DNA of 5,940 bases, from positions 1 through 5,940 of the forward strand of contig CAMFLJ010000244.1 of NCBI GenBank assembly GCA_945957335.1, read 5' to 3'. A model generated the notes under the pieces. It saw only the letters and a list, made by a program, of their open reading frames with translations, did not search any database and was not told the DNA's origin. Below, one piece after another: positions 5,303 through 5,940 of the stretch. Positions within the stretch are counted from its first letter, which is position 1. Every line of letters begins with the position of its first letter. The position numbers and the translations under genes were made by a program. Origin of the DNA: an uncultured Actinomycetes bacterium. GTDB taxonomy: Bacteria > Actinomycetota > Acidimicrobiia > Acidimicrobiales > Acidimicrobilacustridaceae.

Positions 5303-5940
5303 TCAGAAGTTCCCGAAGTTGTCGACCTCGGAGACCTTGCACTCGACCTGCCCGGTCTTGTCGGGCACCGAGCCGGTGACCTCCCAGTTCACGGTGTCGC
5401 CCTTCGTCGTGTAGACGAGCGTCGAGGGCGAGTCGGCCAGGCTGCCGTTGGAGCTGTCGCGGATCTCGGTCTTGATGGTGAAGTCGAGGTCGCGGCTGGC
5501 GGTGTTCTTGATCGTCCCCGAGAAGGTCACGAACCCGTTCGAGTCCTTCTCGCAGGTCTTGGTGACGAGGTCGTAGTTGTCGCTGTTGGCCTTGCCGAAC
5601 GCGTCGCCGACCTTGTCGGACGCCCGGTTGATGCCGACCGTGATCAACACGATGAAGGCGATGCCACCGATCACGCCGAGGGCGCCCAGGACGATGCCGG
5701 CGAGCGCCTGCCCGGCACCCTTGCCGGTCTCCTTGGCCTTGCCCCGGGCGATGATGCCGAGGATCACCGCGACGATGCCGACGACGATGCCGAGACCGCA
5801 GGTGAAGAACAGGACCAGGGCGATGATGCCCAGCACCAGGGCGGCGATCGCCATGCCGTTGTTCGCGCCGCCGCTGGCTCCGGCCGCCGGCGCTGCGGCA
5901 TAGGGCGCCGCGGGCGGGGGCGTGTAGGCCGGCGGAGGCG
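5303..5940 (-). CDS. DUF4190-type membrane protein with proline-rich N-terminus and extracytoplasmic C-terminal domain (5' end beyond window)
   Basis: The minus-strand frame is open from the right edge to the TGA at 5305-5303, giving 211 visible residues. An ATG at 5854 exists, but the frame continues upstream for 28 codons of Pro/Ala/Tyr/Gly-rich sequence (PPPAYTPPPAAPYAAAPA), the usual N-terminus of this family, so the true start is probably outside. Visible residues 29-64 and 76-103 form two hydrophobic regions: MAIAALVLGIIALVL, TCGLGIVVGIVAVILGIIA, then a short basic loop (RGKAKETGKG) and GIVLGALGVIGGIAFIVLI. This is typical of DUF4190. The remaining ~105 residues are hydrophilic and beta-rich, with FVTFSGTIKNTASRDLDF and VNWEVTGSVP, resembling an FxLYD-like domain that would face outside. 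Two cysteines (visible residues 129 and 200) could form a disulfide. The gene is convergent with the operon to its left. Family call is good; function is unknown. Confidence 0.82.
   Translation of the reverse strand, partial: PPPAYTPPPAAPYAAAPAAGASGGANNGMAIAALVLGIIALVLFFTCGLGIVVGIVAVILGIIARGKAKETGKGAGQALAGIVLGALGVIGGIAFIVLITVGINRASDKVGDAFGKANSDNYDLVTKTCEKDSNGFVTFSGTIKNTASRDLDFTIKTEIRDSSNGSLADSPSTLVYTTKGDTVNWEVTGSVPDKTGQVECKVSEVDNFGNF

Noticed and set aside
5852..5854. ATG at 5854 as the true start of the minus-strand gene
   Set aside because: The frame stays open to the window edge with the proline-rich leader typical of DUF4190 proteins. A start at 5854 would begin directly at the first membrane helix and I see no clear Shine-Dalgarno sequence before it.

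Overview
The window is GC-rich throughout, with almost every third codon position G or C, tight gene packing, short overlaps between genes and clear Shine-Dalgarno sequences. Together with the gene families present (DUF6325, SHOCT, DUF2252, DUF4190) this points to the chromosome of a high-GC actinobacterium. A deep-branching group such as Acidimicrobiia is possible, but that is a guess from general style. I see no tRNA, rRNA, CRISPR array, transposase, phage gene or attachment site. It looks like ordinary chromosome.

Layout. Bases 1-264 hold the 3' end of a DUF6325-type gene. After 14 bases comes a 109-residue SHOCT-domain protein (279-608), almost certainly co-transcribed with it. Bases 609-728 hold no gene but contain two inverted repeats: a 14-base perfect palindrome centred on CACGTG just after the SHOCT stop, and a 13-bp stem just upstream of the next gene's ribosome binding site. 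Then comes a three-gene, same-strand, overlapping operon: a SulP/SLC26 anion transporter with a C-terminal STAS domain (729-2432), a membrane-anchored diacylglycerol-kinase-family lipid kinase (2422-3804, 11-bp overlap) and a DUF2252 protein (3797-5215, 8-bp overlap). A 14-bp perfect hairpin at 5228-5257 separates this operon from a convergent minus-strand gene. That gene (5303 to beyond the right edge) encodes a proline-rich DUF4190-type membrane protein with an extracytoplasmic C-terminal domain.

How the genes may work together. The overlaps imply that transporter, lipid kinase and DUF2252 protein are made together. The transporter has the family signatures, but its substrate cannot be read from sequence. 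The lipid kinase carries its own four-helix membrane anchor, so it probably acts at the inner leaflet near the transporter. The most interesting item is the DUF2252 protein. It has an aminoglycoside-phosphotransferase-like catalytic loop (GDAHLANF ... NDFDE) in its N-terminal third, and a glycine-rich loop plus a candidate ATP-binding lysine (GVGSVG ... QVKEA) in its C-terminal half. This is the reverse of the normal kinase order and suggests a circularly permuted kinase-like fold. If so, the operon would pair an anion transporter with two phosphotransferases. That is inference.
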